Positions 11,834-23,567 of a stretch of DNA of 64,000 nucleotides are shown one piece after another. The translations under genes and the position numbers were made by a program. Each line of letters opens with the position of its first letter. Position 1 is the stretch's first letter. Origin of the DNA: Lineus longissimus (Eukaryota > Nemertea > Pilidiophora > Heteronemertea > Lineidae); NCBI RefSeq assembly GCF_910592395.1, contig NC_088323.1, positions 9,054,001 through 9,118,000 on the forward strand. Reading direction: 5' to 3'. The notes under the pieces are model-generated. The model was not told the DNA's origin. It saw nothing but the letters and a program-made list of their open reading frames with translations, and made no database searches.

Positions 11834-12383
11834 GCGGATGTTAGATTTCTACTATTCAATTATTGATCAGTACGTACCGCGCGACTCTTTCGAATATATC
11901 GAAATGGATACGGATTCGGCATATATCGCCATTGCCGATCCGACTCTCGAGTCGGTGATTCCTTCCAACAGGAGGAGTAGTTTTGAGAAAATTAAATACT
12001 TGTGGTTTCCCAGCACTGGTACAGAGGAAGAAAGGGCTTTCGACAAACGAAAGCCCGGTTTGTTCAAGATCGAGTTCGAGGGAGACGTCATGGTGGCGCT
12101 CTGCTCGAAACTGTATTGCATTGTTAAAAAAGGCGCCGAGCAAAAAATGGACGCCACCAAATTTAGTTGTAAAGGCGTGAGAAAATCCCAATTCTCTAAC
12201 ACGATTGACATATATAAAAAGGTGCTAGCCAGTGAAAAGCCATATGTTGCCACTAACACTGGCTTCCGTTTACACGAAGGCCATATAAAAACGTACAATC
12301 AAGCCAAGGTTGGGGTTGTATTTTACTATCCGAAGAGGATTGTCCTTGACGATGGTGTTAGTACGATTCCCTTGTCTATTTAG
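11834..12383 (+). pseudogene. polB, C-terminal piece (motif C)
   Basis: This is the last piece of the split DNA polymerase. It is open from the DIRS border to a TAG... stop context at 12381-12383 (terminal residues IPLSI). It carries polymerase motif C (MDTDSAY) with the catalytic Asp pair, then the C-terminal region with KYLWFP and PGLFKIEFEG, which follow motif C in this family. The frame is uninterrupted over about 180 codons, unlike the upstream pieces. It begins with RMLDFYY, which directly follows AKL at the end of the central piece. That proves the DIRS insertion added no frame-changing target duplication. Confidence 0.8.
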
Positions 12384-12997
12384 GAAGCACCTTTGTTTTT
12401 TGGAGGCATTTTATTTCATCGGACTTTTTTGCTTCTAAACCTCAGTCAGAGTGATAAATATTTTATAATGCATGTATGATAATAGTCACAATTGACCCAA
12501 ACTTGTTATATATGTTGTAGTATTGCAACTCCCCCACCCCATAGTGTAATCAAAGTCAATTCACTTCTTTATAAGAATATCAATCGTGTTGTAACATGTT
12601 ATTATATTGCCCGTATTATATTCTATGTATACATGAATGCCATTAAACATAATTTTCTTGTACATACTTGTAGTCCGATATATGCGGATTCATCATTGTG
12701 AGGAATAATAAAATTTCAACTGTTTCAATAAAATTTCAACTGTTTCAATTTAAATCGTAAACATTGCATATTTCTTTGTTTTATCAAGATAAAGTACATT
12801 GTATTGCTAGCAACTATTGCACGAGCCGCTCATGGCAACACATCAAACTACAAACTAAACATTCTTTAACCCCTTCAGAATTGCCATCAAACAAGAATGT
12901 TTAGTTAACGCTTTCTCAAGGACTTTCAAAAACCTGCACAAACATGCACGCGACCATGGTAACACAAAATGGCCGACCACCCCATAAAACAATTTAG
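12384..12997. other. Non-coding, downstream of polB
   Basis: No gene was recognised. The only structure noted is a perfect tandem duplication of a 20-bp unit (12707-12726 and 12727-12746, AATAAAATTTCAACTGTTTC). No Polinton-type terminal inverted repeat was recognised here. Confidence 0.5.
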
Positions 12998-13435
12998 TGA
13001 GACAAGACCACTAATGAATATTCATAGGTTTGAGGGTCGAGGCCTATCAATTAGAAGAGTGCATGTTTTTAACTCTCGAGTACATATTTGTAGAGGTTTT
13101 TTTTGCTGTGGCAAGTCTACAGATATAAAGAAATTTTTTTTGATGAAAATATAATTTCGAATTTTGCTAATTGGGTAATAGGGGGCGTGTTTTGAGATTT
13201 TTCTGCCAGTTGGCTGAAAAGAGTGGACATATCAATGTCTGTCTGATTTGTCGATTATCAAAAAATTTCCGTGGTCAACTACCAGTTTATTTTTCACCAT
13301 TTACTTGCCCGACTGTCCGGAATATCATAGCAAAATTTCAGATTCACAACCCCACGCAGTATTTGATGCGTCGCGGTCAAACATTGACAATTTAACTGCT
13401 AAAAGGCTTAAAAAAATAATTGTGGTCTTGTCTCA
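12998..13435. repeat. Possible short MITE with TGAGACAAGACCAC inverted ends
   Basis: TGAGACAAGACCAC at 12998-13011 is perfectly inverted at 13422-13435. The roughly 410-bp interior has no coding potential. The inverted ends are short and I cannot define a target duplication, so this could be chance or a degraded MITE. Confidence 0.4.
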
Positions 13436-13605
13436 AGTACTATAGTACACGACCCTAATCCAAGATGGCCGACAATGTGCAAAATGGATAGTGTGTTAGC
13501 ATCACTATACTACTTTTACTGCCAAGCTGTTGCCTAGACTGCCAAGACTGACATAATAGATACATCTGCTGCGATTCTTTTTGTTACTATTTTCGCTTGT
13601 GTACC

Positions 13606-14149
13606 GCGAGCTCTAGAACCCGCAGGTTCTAGAACCTTGAGCGATAGATCTCGTGAGGGACAGAAGTTCCAAATAGTCCGTTATGTGGCGCCACTGTCGC
13701 ATATTGACGTCGTCGTATTGTTTTTAATGTAAGCGACACTACTGTCAGTTGGCCTCAACACGTGGTACTTGTCACTGTCAGAAAGCGCGTACATGCGTAG
13801 GCTATTTTTTTATTTGCAATTTTAAAAATGTGCGACCAGTCGCAGCTGTAACAGGCAGCACTACTGCTTCAGCATTAATAAATCAAAGCAGATGGTACCA
13901 CACAACTGAATACATGTAGTAGAACAGAATAATCATTGTAAATCATAAATGGACGAAGTTGCACAAAAATGATAAAGTTGCAGTGTCGCTTACAACAAAA
14001 ACAATACGAATATGCGATAGTGGCGCCACATAACGGAAATTGTTTGAACTGCTATCGCTCACGAGATAGTGGCGCCACATAACGGATTTTTTTTGAGCTT
14101 CTATCCCTCACGAGATCTATCGCTCACGCTGCGGATTCTAGAGCTCGCG
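13606..14149. repeat. Foldback element (long inverted repeat)
   Basis: The arm at 13606-13739 is the inverted complement of the arm at about 13983-14149. Both carry the block TAGTGGCGCCACATAACGGA (or its complement), the AACAATACGA/GTAAGCGACAC block and the octet CGAGATCTATCGCTCA. In the right arm the GGCGCCAC block occurs twice (about 14019 and 14069). The roughly 240-bp spacer is non-coding. The whole unit could fold into a stem of well over 100 bp. Confidence 0.7.
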
Positions 14150-15585
14150 TTATCTATAGCCCTCACGACGATTCTAGGAAATGCAGATTTTAGAAATTAC
14201 AGCTATACGCGCCAGGAACTATACGCCTCATCGGCTTCTAGGAGTCACTTGCCATCCCTCGCGCGTTGGTGAATATTTGTGGCAATAACCGCCCATACAA
14301 CTGCTGGTAGGACTAGTCCTTATAAAACCAGGTCCCAGATTAGATCATGGTTGCCCACTCCAACACTTTTTTGCCAGCATTTAATTCGTCGATACCCACG
14401 TAGATATATTTTCTGAGCGGATTTCTGAATCCCTCTTATAGTTCTGTTGTACCATTCACGGTGAGTGAACATATTACAATTTTCTTCAGTTATCCTGTTT
14501 ATTACGCGTCACTTCTAGAACCAAAACTTATCTCCAGCCCGAAAAACCGAAGATCGAAGGTTGAATAATAGCTTTACACTCTACTAAAAGATAATTTGCA
14601 AATCACGAGACAACGCTCATGTTTGAGTGACACATTTAAACCGTATTACTTTCTGCGACTACTACGTGCCTCCGTACCAGAGACTCTAGAGTCATAATGC
14701 CACACGTGTCGGCTTTTCAAAACTTTGGCGATATGTGGTTTAACACGTTTTCATTATAGAAAAAAGTGCACTTTTTATAACCCAAAACAAAACGTTTTTA
14801 ATGGTTTTGTTGTAAATCCAGTATGTGGTCCTATACGACATCTCATTACATGCTCAAACACGAAGGCCAGTGTTGAAATCTGTATATGATCAGGAACATT
14901 TCATAGTTTTTTTCACCAAAAATATCATTCCCAACATATCAAATTTAAAGCATTAAAAAAACAAAACCCTTGGTGACAAATATTGATTACTTCTAAGATT
15001 ATTGGCGATCTTTGATTTCGGTTTTATTCTGTTCATTAGTCTGATGACATGAAAGATAATCAGACTGGAATTTTATAACAAATTGCCAATTTTATGATAT
15101 CTGTATGCAGTGCTGTTTATGTGTCTATAACACAATTCTTCCTACTCGTGTTTGATGTCGGCAACCTCAACTATACTCTTTTTTTCCAGACACTGTTCCA
15201 GAGCAATTTCTTGCTGGGTACATCATTACGTTAAAACGTAATGGTTATAACGTAATGGTGAACCAGCAGGAAATGCTTGAATTTTCATTACGATTGTATG
15301 GGTGCCTTTTGAGATACCGCGTTCTGAATTTCGGGGCGAAATAATTCTGGTTATATTATGACACCGCATATTTTGACACAACAATGAAAAAAAAACTTAT
15401 TATGCCTATCTTATACGAAACTTTAAAACACTTTAAAGAGCATTCATGACTTATAATTCGCTAAATCTCATTGCCATAGACTATATCAGGATAGTTATCA
15501 ACCCTTAAATAATGTTTATGCGATGTTTTATCCACCGATATTCTAGTCACAATTCACTTTTCACAAATTAATATACTCTGGAAAC
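14150..15585. other. Non-coding stretch with a short perfect palindrome
   Basis: No gene was recognised. At 15224-15243 there is a perfect 20-bp palindrome, CATTACGTTAAAACGTAATG, followed at once by a further AACGTAATGG copy. Otherwise I see nothing. Confidence 0.4.
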
Positions 15586-15998
15586 CGGTCATCCTAAACA
15601 GCGTCCACCAGGTTTAAAGTCAGGTATAAAGTTATCGAAATAAAATGTAGTTGCCATAAACGTAATAAGTACACCATAAAACACATTTTCTGAAAATTTC
15701 ATGACATTTGGGCGTAAGATTAGGGATATGTTGTATTGAAATCACAGGGCTCCTGTTGTATTCGGAAGCCCTATCATTTCCTCCAAGTCGAATCCAACAT
15801 GGCCGCCGACTTGGTGGTGGACGCTGGTACATTTAAGACAACAACTCGCTAATCTAGCACACAAAAGTCTTGAAATGATCAGGAAATTTGGAAACTGTCT
15901 TGCTTATTTCGTTTATGACCATTTTATTTTATTTTGATGACTTGTAATATATGCTTTTAAACCTGGTGGACGCTGGTGGACACTGTTTAGTATGACCC
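15586..15998. mobile_element. hAT-like MITE, 413 bp
   Basis: Terminal inverted repeats start CGGTCATCCTAAACAG and continue through a block containing GCGTCCACCAG and AGGTTT. The flanks are 8-bp near-direct repeats, CTGGAAAC (15578-15585) and TTGGAAAC (15999-16006). An 8-bp duplication fits hAT-type transposition. The interior is non-coding. The same terminal sequence recurs as a tandem fragment at 32.99-33.11 kb. Confidence 0.65.
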
Positions 15999-16056
15999 TT
16001 GGAAACGGCTATATCGTATGTGCATTCCGCGAAGTTACTATTTATAGCTCTTTTAA

Positions 16057-16162
16057 AAAACGTCATCAATATCTTATGCAAATCACCTTAAAAGGTCATT
16101 TGCATAATATCTTATGCAAATCACCTTAAAAGGTCATTTGCATAAGATATTGATGACGTTTT
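16057..16162. repeat. 106-bp palindrome with four octamer motifs
   Basis: A near-perfect palindrome begins AAAACGTCATCAATATC and ends with its complement. Internally it holds two 38-bp-spaced units, each itself a hairpin. The POU/octamer sequence ATGCAAAT occurs at 16076-16083 and 16114-16121, and its complement ATTTGCAT at 16098-16105 and 16136-16143. The ends carry TGACGT (CRE-like) half sites. Confidence 0.75.
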
Positions 16163-17141
16163 AGTCACGTGACAGTCGGACATCGACACTTATTTCTACG
16201 CATTTGAGCTTATTTTAAAGTCAATTATCTTTGACCCTGCATTGTTTTTAACATGAATGATACCATAGAGTCAGAGAGAGAAATATTCAGGACAATTATG
16301 TTGTATTTCCAACACTCGGACATGTGCCAGATTGAATCTAACTGCCCTAGTTAGAAAGCCTGAATCCATTACGAAACCGCATGTTTGTCCGACATTGCCT
16401 GTTATTCAGCGATGGGGAAATAGAGGGCAGCAGCTGCAGTGACGTCATCTTCGCGAAATGCTATTTAAATCGCAACTTGCCCAAAACTGTCTTCGCCACA
16501 TTCATCATGACGTTAAAAGTGATCAGTAAATTGGAGAAAAGTACGTCGACCACCGCATAAGAAAGATCCCAATGGTTGACCGCGAGATGATCCTCACTTG
16601 CCCAATGGTTCGGTAATCTGGTGATCGTCAGAGCACCAAACACTCTGTGTGTACTCATGAACAGGATTATTGTCATAATTACCAATTTGGGTTCTGAACA
16701 ATGGTCGACGCCTGAACTTCTTTTGATCGCAAAGTATTTCACATCTTAATGTTCGGTGGAAGTTACTTGAGGGTCATGTAGTACGTAGCAGATCAAATGA
16801 TGTCTTCAAAGTATTGACTAAATCGGTGAAAACCATCTTGACCCTCAATGTATTGACATACTCAGCTTACAGACAACGCGCGTTAATACCTGGACGAAAA
16901 GTACAGCATGGATTTATATGCTATATATTTCTATATGAAGTTGATCGGTTGACACGACTCGATAACTCGATGACGCGATCGTTGCTATGGATTTTGCTAA
17001 AATACAGAATCCCATGACCCGGGCTACCGCGCACTCCAATATCAGGGGTTTTAGCTCGGGTATGGAAAGGCCGAGCTAAAACCCCTGCTAATTGAGCACC
17101 AGCTGTAGAAAGTTACGATCTTACTAAAGGAATGCAAAATA
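16163..17141. other. Non-coding; one 17-bp hairpin
   Basis: No gene was recognised. A perfect 17-bp inverted repeat, CAGGGGTTTTAGCTCGG at 17043-17059 and its complement at 17071-17087, has an 11-nt loop. Confidence 0.4.
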
Positions 17142-19441
17142 CTGTAGTTTCATGAAAATAACACCACTTCATTAACAGCCGGTGTCGCCGCCCCTAACTC
17201 ATAGGGTGGCGAACAGAGCTGTTGAGAAGGCCGATCATTGGCTGGGATTCCAGAGAGGGTTGTCCAGGCCTCATATCCAATATACTTCAGTTTCGAGTCC
17301 GATCCTTATTGTTTGGGTTGTTGAAACCGATTCGTAGGTCTCCTATGAATGGGATAATGGGATCGGGCCTTCGGCCATTGTACTGAGTGTCCCAGAACAT
17401 TTTCAACTAATCGTCATTGGTAGTGTAAAGGGTGTCCCAGTGCTAATGGCTGATAGTGTACAGGGTGTCCATGAAAAAAGTCCAACCGACATATTGGCTT
17501 CTGCTGGTTTTAGGGACTGACCTGCCCTTTCAAAGTGAGGCACTGCTCAGGGAGGTAATGGAGCATTTCTTCGGGTCTTATCATCCCTTACCAGCTTCGT
17601 GCTTTCAAAGATACTTTGCAGTGCGAAATTGGTAAGAATGAGAAGTTGTCCGTCACATATCTGGAGACAAAACCGAACATCCCTCTGAATGTACAGTCTT
17701 GTCCGAAGTGATCAGTGAAGGAATAAAAAAGAACGATGCAAATCCCGATTCAATTTTTTTTCAAACCTAAAGATACACATTATTAGATTGTCCAGCAACG
17801 TCTAACGGTTGTACGAGGGATGTGCAACCAGCAGGTACGTAATCCAGGCTGCCTCTCATGTCGCGGACTCTCGTCCGGAAGTTCTCTGTCCGGTAGACCT
17901 GATAATGATTGACGATTAACAGGAACTGGTCGGTCTCGTTGTCGGTGACGTAGGGTGATAGGACTTCATCTAACCAGTGGTGCGCCGTTTCCTCCCTCAT
18001 CCAACCAGTTTCCGATGGGGTAATCTTTACATCAGCTGGTGGGTTGTCTTGGAGGGCTGCAAACACCCGGACGAAACCTGTTCTGGGGAAGGTGATGTGC
18101 GCCGGCAACTTTGCTCCAGAGGCTGCGATGCAGAGGGTGACGGTGTATCCCAGCTTGGTATTGGACCTGGATAATAGGACGTCTATGGCCTTCTCCCCGT
18201 GGTGTTGGCCGTGAAGATGGTTCTCATATCAAACAGGACAAATGTTTGGTCCATATTAAAGAAGAACCGCATCTTTATATCAAGATGATCGATGCTCCCA
18301 GCAACCGCATCTCGGAAGGTCTGGATCCTTGCAGCAGCATCAGCGGGGACGGTCGTTGTATTCTTCCGTAGGGACACGTGGCGTCTCTTCATCAAGCACT
18401 CCACCCAGCCTATGGAAGCGTTGAAATCCCCTAGCTGAGGGCGACAATGCTGAATCCCTTCTCTGACATCTTGGGCTGACTCATTCCACTGCAGCTTTGC
18501 CACACTACCAACGCCTTATCTTAAATGTCGAGAACGGAGACTGCGAAGCGACGCTCTCTCATCTGCTGCAGCCATTGGTAAAGCTGGTCCTCAACCTGTG
18601 GCCATAACGGATCACGGGGCTCCATCACCGTCTTCCTCCGGCCATGCCCCTGTTCTTGCTTCTGCTCGAGGTCCTCGAGATTCCACCTTCTAAACGTCTC
18701 CCAGGGGATGTTATAGTGGGCGGCGAACTCTCTCATACTGCGCACCGTACCGTTCACAAGTGCCTCCTTCTGGTCTCTCAGGTAGGCAAGTTTTTCTGTC
18801 ACGGTGTAGCGCCGGCGTCGTTTTCTCTGCAGCTCTACAGCATCCATTGTCGCACAGGTTGTCTCTAATGTGGGTACCCTCAGTGGGGCTTCATTTATAG
18901 GCCTAAGATGCCCTAGAATTACTCAAGAAAACCACAAATCCTAGAAACTTCGATTCTGTTTTCTCCCACGTAGGCCTAGGGAGTCTACATAAAAAAAAGA
19001 GGGTTGTAGAAAAACAGAGGATGAGCTCCTCGTTTTTCTTCGGAATTTCGTGACTACTATCATTGCCTGAATCTCACTTTGCTTTACTGATGCAAGCATT
19101 CGTAGATTTTTCTTCAGAGTTTCAATAAGGACTTTTTTTGTTTTGGGGGGTTTGGATCAATCTAAAAGGTGCTTCAGTTTTATGAGACAACCTGTATAAA
19201 GGGTCGGCGAGTGGCCTTACCATTTACGTCATTCCACATGCGCACTCATCGACCAGTAGGCCCACAACACTTCGAATCAATAGGGCTGCGGTAATAAGTG
19301 ATTTAGCGTAACCGTGACAGCTCGGCTGAGCCATCACAAGGGCCAGCGAAGTCACTCATTGGTTACCTCTGGTGAATAGACTCGAGAGAAGAGGCCGGGC
19401 CTTGAATATCCCGAAGTGGTGTTATTTTCATGAAACTACAG
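17142..19441 (-). mobile_element. pogo-type DNA transposon, 2.3 kb
   Basis: The element has perfect terminal inverted repeats of about 29 bp starting CTGTAGTTTCATGAAAATAA, flanked by a TA dinucleotide on both sides (17140-17141 and 19442-19443). TA is the target duplicated by Tc1/mariner/pogo transposases. A broken pogo-type transposase lies inside on the - strand (17767-18847). The 600 bp nearest the left end is non-coding. Confidence 0.85.
17767..18847 (-). pseudogene. pogo-like transposase, broken
   Basis: This is a cut-and-paste transposase of the pogo/Tigger (CENP-B-like) group. The N-terminal piece (18521-18847) has the basic start RKRRRRYTVTEKLAYL, a helix-turn-helix ending ETFRRW, and the beginning of the CENP-B-type HTH. 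The middle piece (18183-18503) has the first catalytic Asp in NMDQTFVLFDM. The C-terminal piece (17767-18108) has the YVPAGCTSLVQPLDV block. Frame changes lie near 18510 and 18150. The second catalytic Asp is replaced: the motif reads LLIVNHYQVYR where pogo proteins have Asp. The protein also ends just after QPLDV. The element is inactive. Confidence 0.8.
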
Positions 19442-19831
19442 TATATTATCTTTATCAGCTGTATGAGCTGCATAAAGATAGAATTTCCAAATATGGCTGA
19501 CCCTCCATGCAAGAGAGAGGTTGCAACTAAATGTTTATACACAAAAAAATCGGTTATCGCTTCTCTCCTTGGCCAACATCCAGATAAGATTTGTGGAACA
19601 TTTTAAGATTTTATTCAGTTTTCTGAACATTTGCATGTGCATTCTATTCTGTTGCATATTCCTTTAAGATTCTTAGTATTCATAAAGATCCTAACTATAG
19701 TCTTTCGCTTACTAAAGGAATTCAAAAGCTATTATTTCTATCGGCTTATCAAATGTTTGATATATATGAGCTACATAGAAATATAATTTCTGGTATAGCT
19801 GACCCTCCATGCACGCAGAAGAGGTTACAAC
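19442..19831. repeat. Dispersed diverged repeat units
   Basis: The segment ending in GGCTGACCCTCCATGCA and continuing into GAGGTTGCAACTAA occurs near 19494-19530 and again, diverged, near 19797-19832. A further relative lies at about 49413-49448. The pogo element interrupts the first unit: its 5' part, ACTAAAGGAAT, is at 17123-17133. No coding potential is recognised. Confidence 0.5.
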
Positions 19832-20515
19832 TAAAGATATCAATGGATTTCTTCATGAAACAAAGTCTTGCGTACTATTGAAAAGTGGAATGGTTCGATA
19901 TTTAGTCAAGCTTAGATGTATAGATTTACACCAAATTCGACTTTGGGGAAGTTTCGCAATATTAACATTATGAGAAATGATAACGGTGTGAAAAAATGCA
20001 TCCCCTCGGAGGTGTGCACGATCAGTATTCTCACCTTCTTAAACATGTTGGTCCCGTCATTATACAGACGAAAGATCATAACCAGTGATGATATGAACGA
20101 AATGTTCTTTAACTAATACTATGGAATGTTTGCCAGCCAGGATCTTGGTTGATGGTCTGAATAAGGTTGTATGATACAATACATGCAAATCTAAACCGTG
20201 ATACATGTACATGAAGATGTGTAGTCACTAAACGAGTTATTTGCATTAACTAAGATGAGCTAAGAGTTGCCAGTTATGAAAGCTTTTTTGATGACATAAC
20301 ATTTTGATGTGCGAAGTTTCGATCATGGCCAATGAATTCTCCCAAGCATCTTAATATACTTTGAAAGATATTAGACAAAAACAATATGATTATTCAACTG
20401 GTCCATTTTGTCATCCGCATGATATCACAGTATCAAAAAGCACATTTTGATAATTAAATCAACATATTTACGTAAAAAACTAAACTGTTTGCATTAAACG
20501 TTGTTGGGGAGCTAA

Positions 20516-21257
20516 AGCAGGGTGTACACTAGTAAAATATTAGCAACATTTTACCAACATTTTTACAACAATTTTGCAACAAGCCCTTCATGGCCCTGTG
20601 TACACTAGCAACAAAATAGCAACAAATTAGCAACATTTTTACAACATGTTGGTATAAATTGTTGCAAACTTTTTAGGGGGAACAAAGAGAAAATAGGTAT
20701 TTTGGAGGGAAAATTGATGATTCCAAGGAGAGAAGATGTGTTTTGAGTGCTTCTGCAGCAATTTTAGCTGTCATTGTTGAGATGCAGAAGAGGCGGCGAA
20801 ATAAACCAAAGAGAGTATGGACCAGGCCCTGGATCAAAATGAGGGTGGATCATGGGGCATATCACTGCCTGTTAAAGGAGTCACGGCTGACTGCATGACA
20901 AGCCATCATACAAAAACTGCCTGCGAATGGATGAAACTGCATTCGAAGAACTTCTTGAAAAGGTTTCACCACACTCTCCTGAGAGTTGCCATACCAGCCG
21001 CTTGTTCAAGTCACATGACATCAGGTAGATCACATGACGCAAATCCTATTTTTGATTGGCTGAAGAGTTTGCAACATTTTTACAACATGCAACAAAGAAT
21101 TGCATTGCATTTAATTTGCAACATTTTTACAACAATTTTACAACATGTTGTAAGACGCGTTTTGCTCTGTACACACTATGCAACATTTTTGCAACATTTG
21201 TTGCAACCGGAAATGTTGTAAAAATGTTGCTAATATTTTGCTAGTGTACACAGGCCT
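20516..21257 (+). mobile_element. PIF/Harbinger deletion derivative, 742 bp
   Basis: Terminal inverted repeats contain GTGTACACTAG and AAAATATTAGCAACATTTT. They are flanked by TAA on both sides (20513-20515 and 21258-21260), the TWA target typical of Harbinger. Copy B has an empty site reading GAACTAATGG. The interior keeps a piece of Harbinger transposase N-terminus around 20790-20990 in broken frames: WTRPWI, then DHGAYHCLL, then RMDETAFEELLEKVSPH. Near the ends are many short GCAACATTTTTACAAC repeats. It is nonautonomous. Confidence 0.8.
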
Positions 21258-21353
21258 TAATGGTGTGCGATTCACGGGATAAAAGTAAAAGTGAGGACTT
21301 TCCAGCCGTCCTCAAAACTGTTAGGATTTATGATTAAGAACTAATTTCTATCT

Positions 21354-21570
21354 TGTTATGTTCTCCTGGTTCCATTTCATTCAATAGAGGCAAGTCCTGG
21401 TTTATCGTAGAATATCACTTTATTATTCGAAATGACAATCTCCATCACATGAACAAGCTGAGCGCGTCGCTCCTTCTCGGAAGATCCCGGATGCACAGGG
21501 TCTACACAACCCGTGCCCTAATTAAAGGAGTCTGGGTCTGCTCTAAATATTGTGCTATTTATACATCACA
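21354..21570 (-). repeat. gypsy 3' LTR
   Basis: This 217-bp LTR starts TGTTATG and ends CATCACA on the + strand, so it has TG...CA ends in either reading. In element sense it begins TGTGATGTATAAATAG, which includes a TATA-like box. Just inside it, the + strand TCCCCCTTATTTAC gives a purine-rich polypurine tract (AAGGGGGA in element sense). One base is missing compared with the other LTR, in CCCGG versus CCCCGG. Confidence 0.9.
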
Positions 21571-22685
21571 TCCCCCTTATTTACTAAAAAATCTTTAACA
21601 AAGATTTTTAATTTTTACCTAAACAACCTACTTTACTTCTTAACATATCATGTTTATGAAGTTACACTGAAGTCTAACTAAGATTACATGTACCTAAATT
21701 CAAAGTACCTGGATTCAAAAATAGCTTATAACATGTATCAAAGTTACATACCAATGCAACCAATTACTTCTGTTTTACAACAATATAGCTAGAAACTTAC
21801 ATAATTACTATACAATATTACTAATATTGTATTATTAGACAAGACATCACTTCTAACTGTACTTGTTCCTTCCTGCTTGAAATGTGAACTTGGCCTAATT
21901 CACCTCTCTGTATTAATTCAACTACCAGACAGATACCTGTATTTCACACAAGATATTGCTGCATCACATAACGTCACATCAACACTTTAAAATGACTGTC
22001 GAGTTAAATTCTATACGAAACTCAATTGATGCAACTGGAACTTAGAAAACAACTTGCTCATTTACTCAAAATGATCACCTTAACATCATGAGGCATCGAG
22101 CATTTGGGTACAACCACAAGATAAAAACATTACCACAAAATCATCAACAACACTCTACACTCACAATACCTACATTATCCTTATGAAAAATGGAAAACTC
22201 AATACACAAACACAATGTGCACACAAGACTGAGACACAGTTGCCATTTCAAACCACATAGAATGTTTAGGACCAATATACACATATACATGGTTTAGCAA
22301 TTGAACTACTATACTAGTTCTTCTTGAAATGGCTTCAATCCTACCTCTAGGAGCTGAAAACCTGGAATGTAAAATAGTAATACTATTATCCCTGTGCAAT
22401 ATGTACTTAATGTAGCAAAACACTGTTCTGAACACAGACAGTAGTATATTTTGTCACACAAAGAAAGGATGTTTACCAGAATTGCGTCTATTCCATCCCC
22501 ATTGGGAAGGAAAGTTGTACTACAATCAAAATAGTCTGTAAAAGACATACCGTACAATACAAACAACAACGTCACAAGACTGAAAATTACAGAATGAACG
22601 ATTAGTAACTATAAAACAAATTCTACACATATGAACTTAGATGCACTTTCTGTTAGGCTAAATGCACAGTTATCAAGTAGAATGG
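21571..22685. other. gypsy 3' untranslated region
   Basis: This is about 1.1 kb between the last codon of the integrase remnant and the polypurine tract. It is AT-rich and I see no ORF of note. Confidence 0.5.
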
Positions 22686-23567
22686 CTATGGTCGAACCAT
22701 TCCATAAAGATGTCTGGCAAACCTTTCGGGTGAACCCGAACATCTCACTTTACTATCTTGTCGAAGGATCTTGCTAACAACCTCGGCACAGTTTGGTACA
22801 CTGTGAGGATCCCACCAGAACCTGAAAATACCAGACTGCAATGGAAGAGACAACAAAATTCGCAATTGTCCTGCTCGAAACTTGGCTCTGACAACAGTAT
22901 AGTCTGTGTGAGACGGAGGCGCCATCTGCAATTTCTGCACCAAGCGCACCTGTTGCTCCCTTGACATAGGAACCGGGGCGGCAAACCCATTATTCACCTC
23001 TAGATTCTCCTTGTGCCCCGACAGATCGATGGGCTGGCCCTGTGCTGAAAAGACGAAATCAGACTCATTACAAGAACAAACATTACTTATTTCTTTACCT
23101 GTCTCATCAACAAAATGATACTTAGGTGTGTCCTCGCTGTTGAGATGACACCTGTCCTCTTCAACATCAATCTTTGGTTCGTTCATAGCCAAAGCTTCTC
23201 TCAACTTTTGCAAGTTAGAGATATTACTACACTCAGTGGCTCTCATAAATGCCGGCTTAATTCGGTTTACATGAAACACATCTCTCAATATTCTACCCTT
23301 GAGATCTGCAAGCAATACATGGCTAGGATCCAACACTTGATGAACAACAAACGGACCCACATACTTAGCAGTGAACTTCTTAGCATTGGATGTAATACTA
23401 GAACTGCTGGGTTTATGCAAATAAACAAGCTGTCCTTGGGCATATGTTGGACTCTTGGACAATCGTTGCGAGATCTTCTCATTCTGGGTTTTCTGCTGGT
23501 GTTTCTGCAACTGTAACATGAATTTAGACACACTATCAAATCGGTGTTTCAACTGTTCATCTGCTTC
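22686..23567 (-). pseudogene. gypsy integrase C-terminal remnant
   Basis: This is the C-terminal part of a Ty3/gypsy integrase. It contains the GPF/Y-type module (YVGPFVVHQV followed by VFHVNRIKPAF) that sits after the catalytic core, then a roughly 200-residue tail of unknown role. The zinc-binding HHCC domain and the DDE core are missing. On the 5' side the sequence joins the first blocks of reverse transcriptase in a different frame near 23567, where AAGAAG-type sequence may have served as microhomology. It probably cannot be translated in frame with pol. Confidence 0.75.

Noticed and set aside
17043-17087. Rho-independent terminator-like hairpin
   Set aside because: There is no T-tract, no adjacent gene, and the genome is eukaryotic; kept only as an inverted repeat.
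20817-21221. 134-codon ORF in the Harbinger derivative
   Set aside because: The recognisable transposase pieces are in other frames; this frame mixes them with the GCAACATTTTT repeats.
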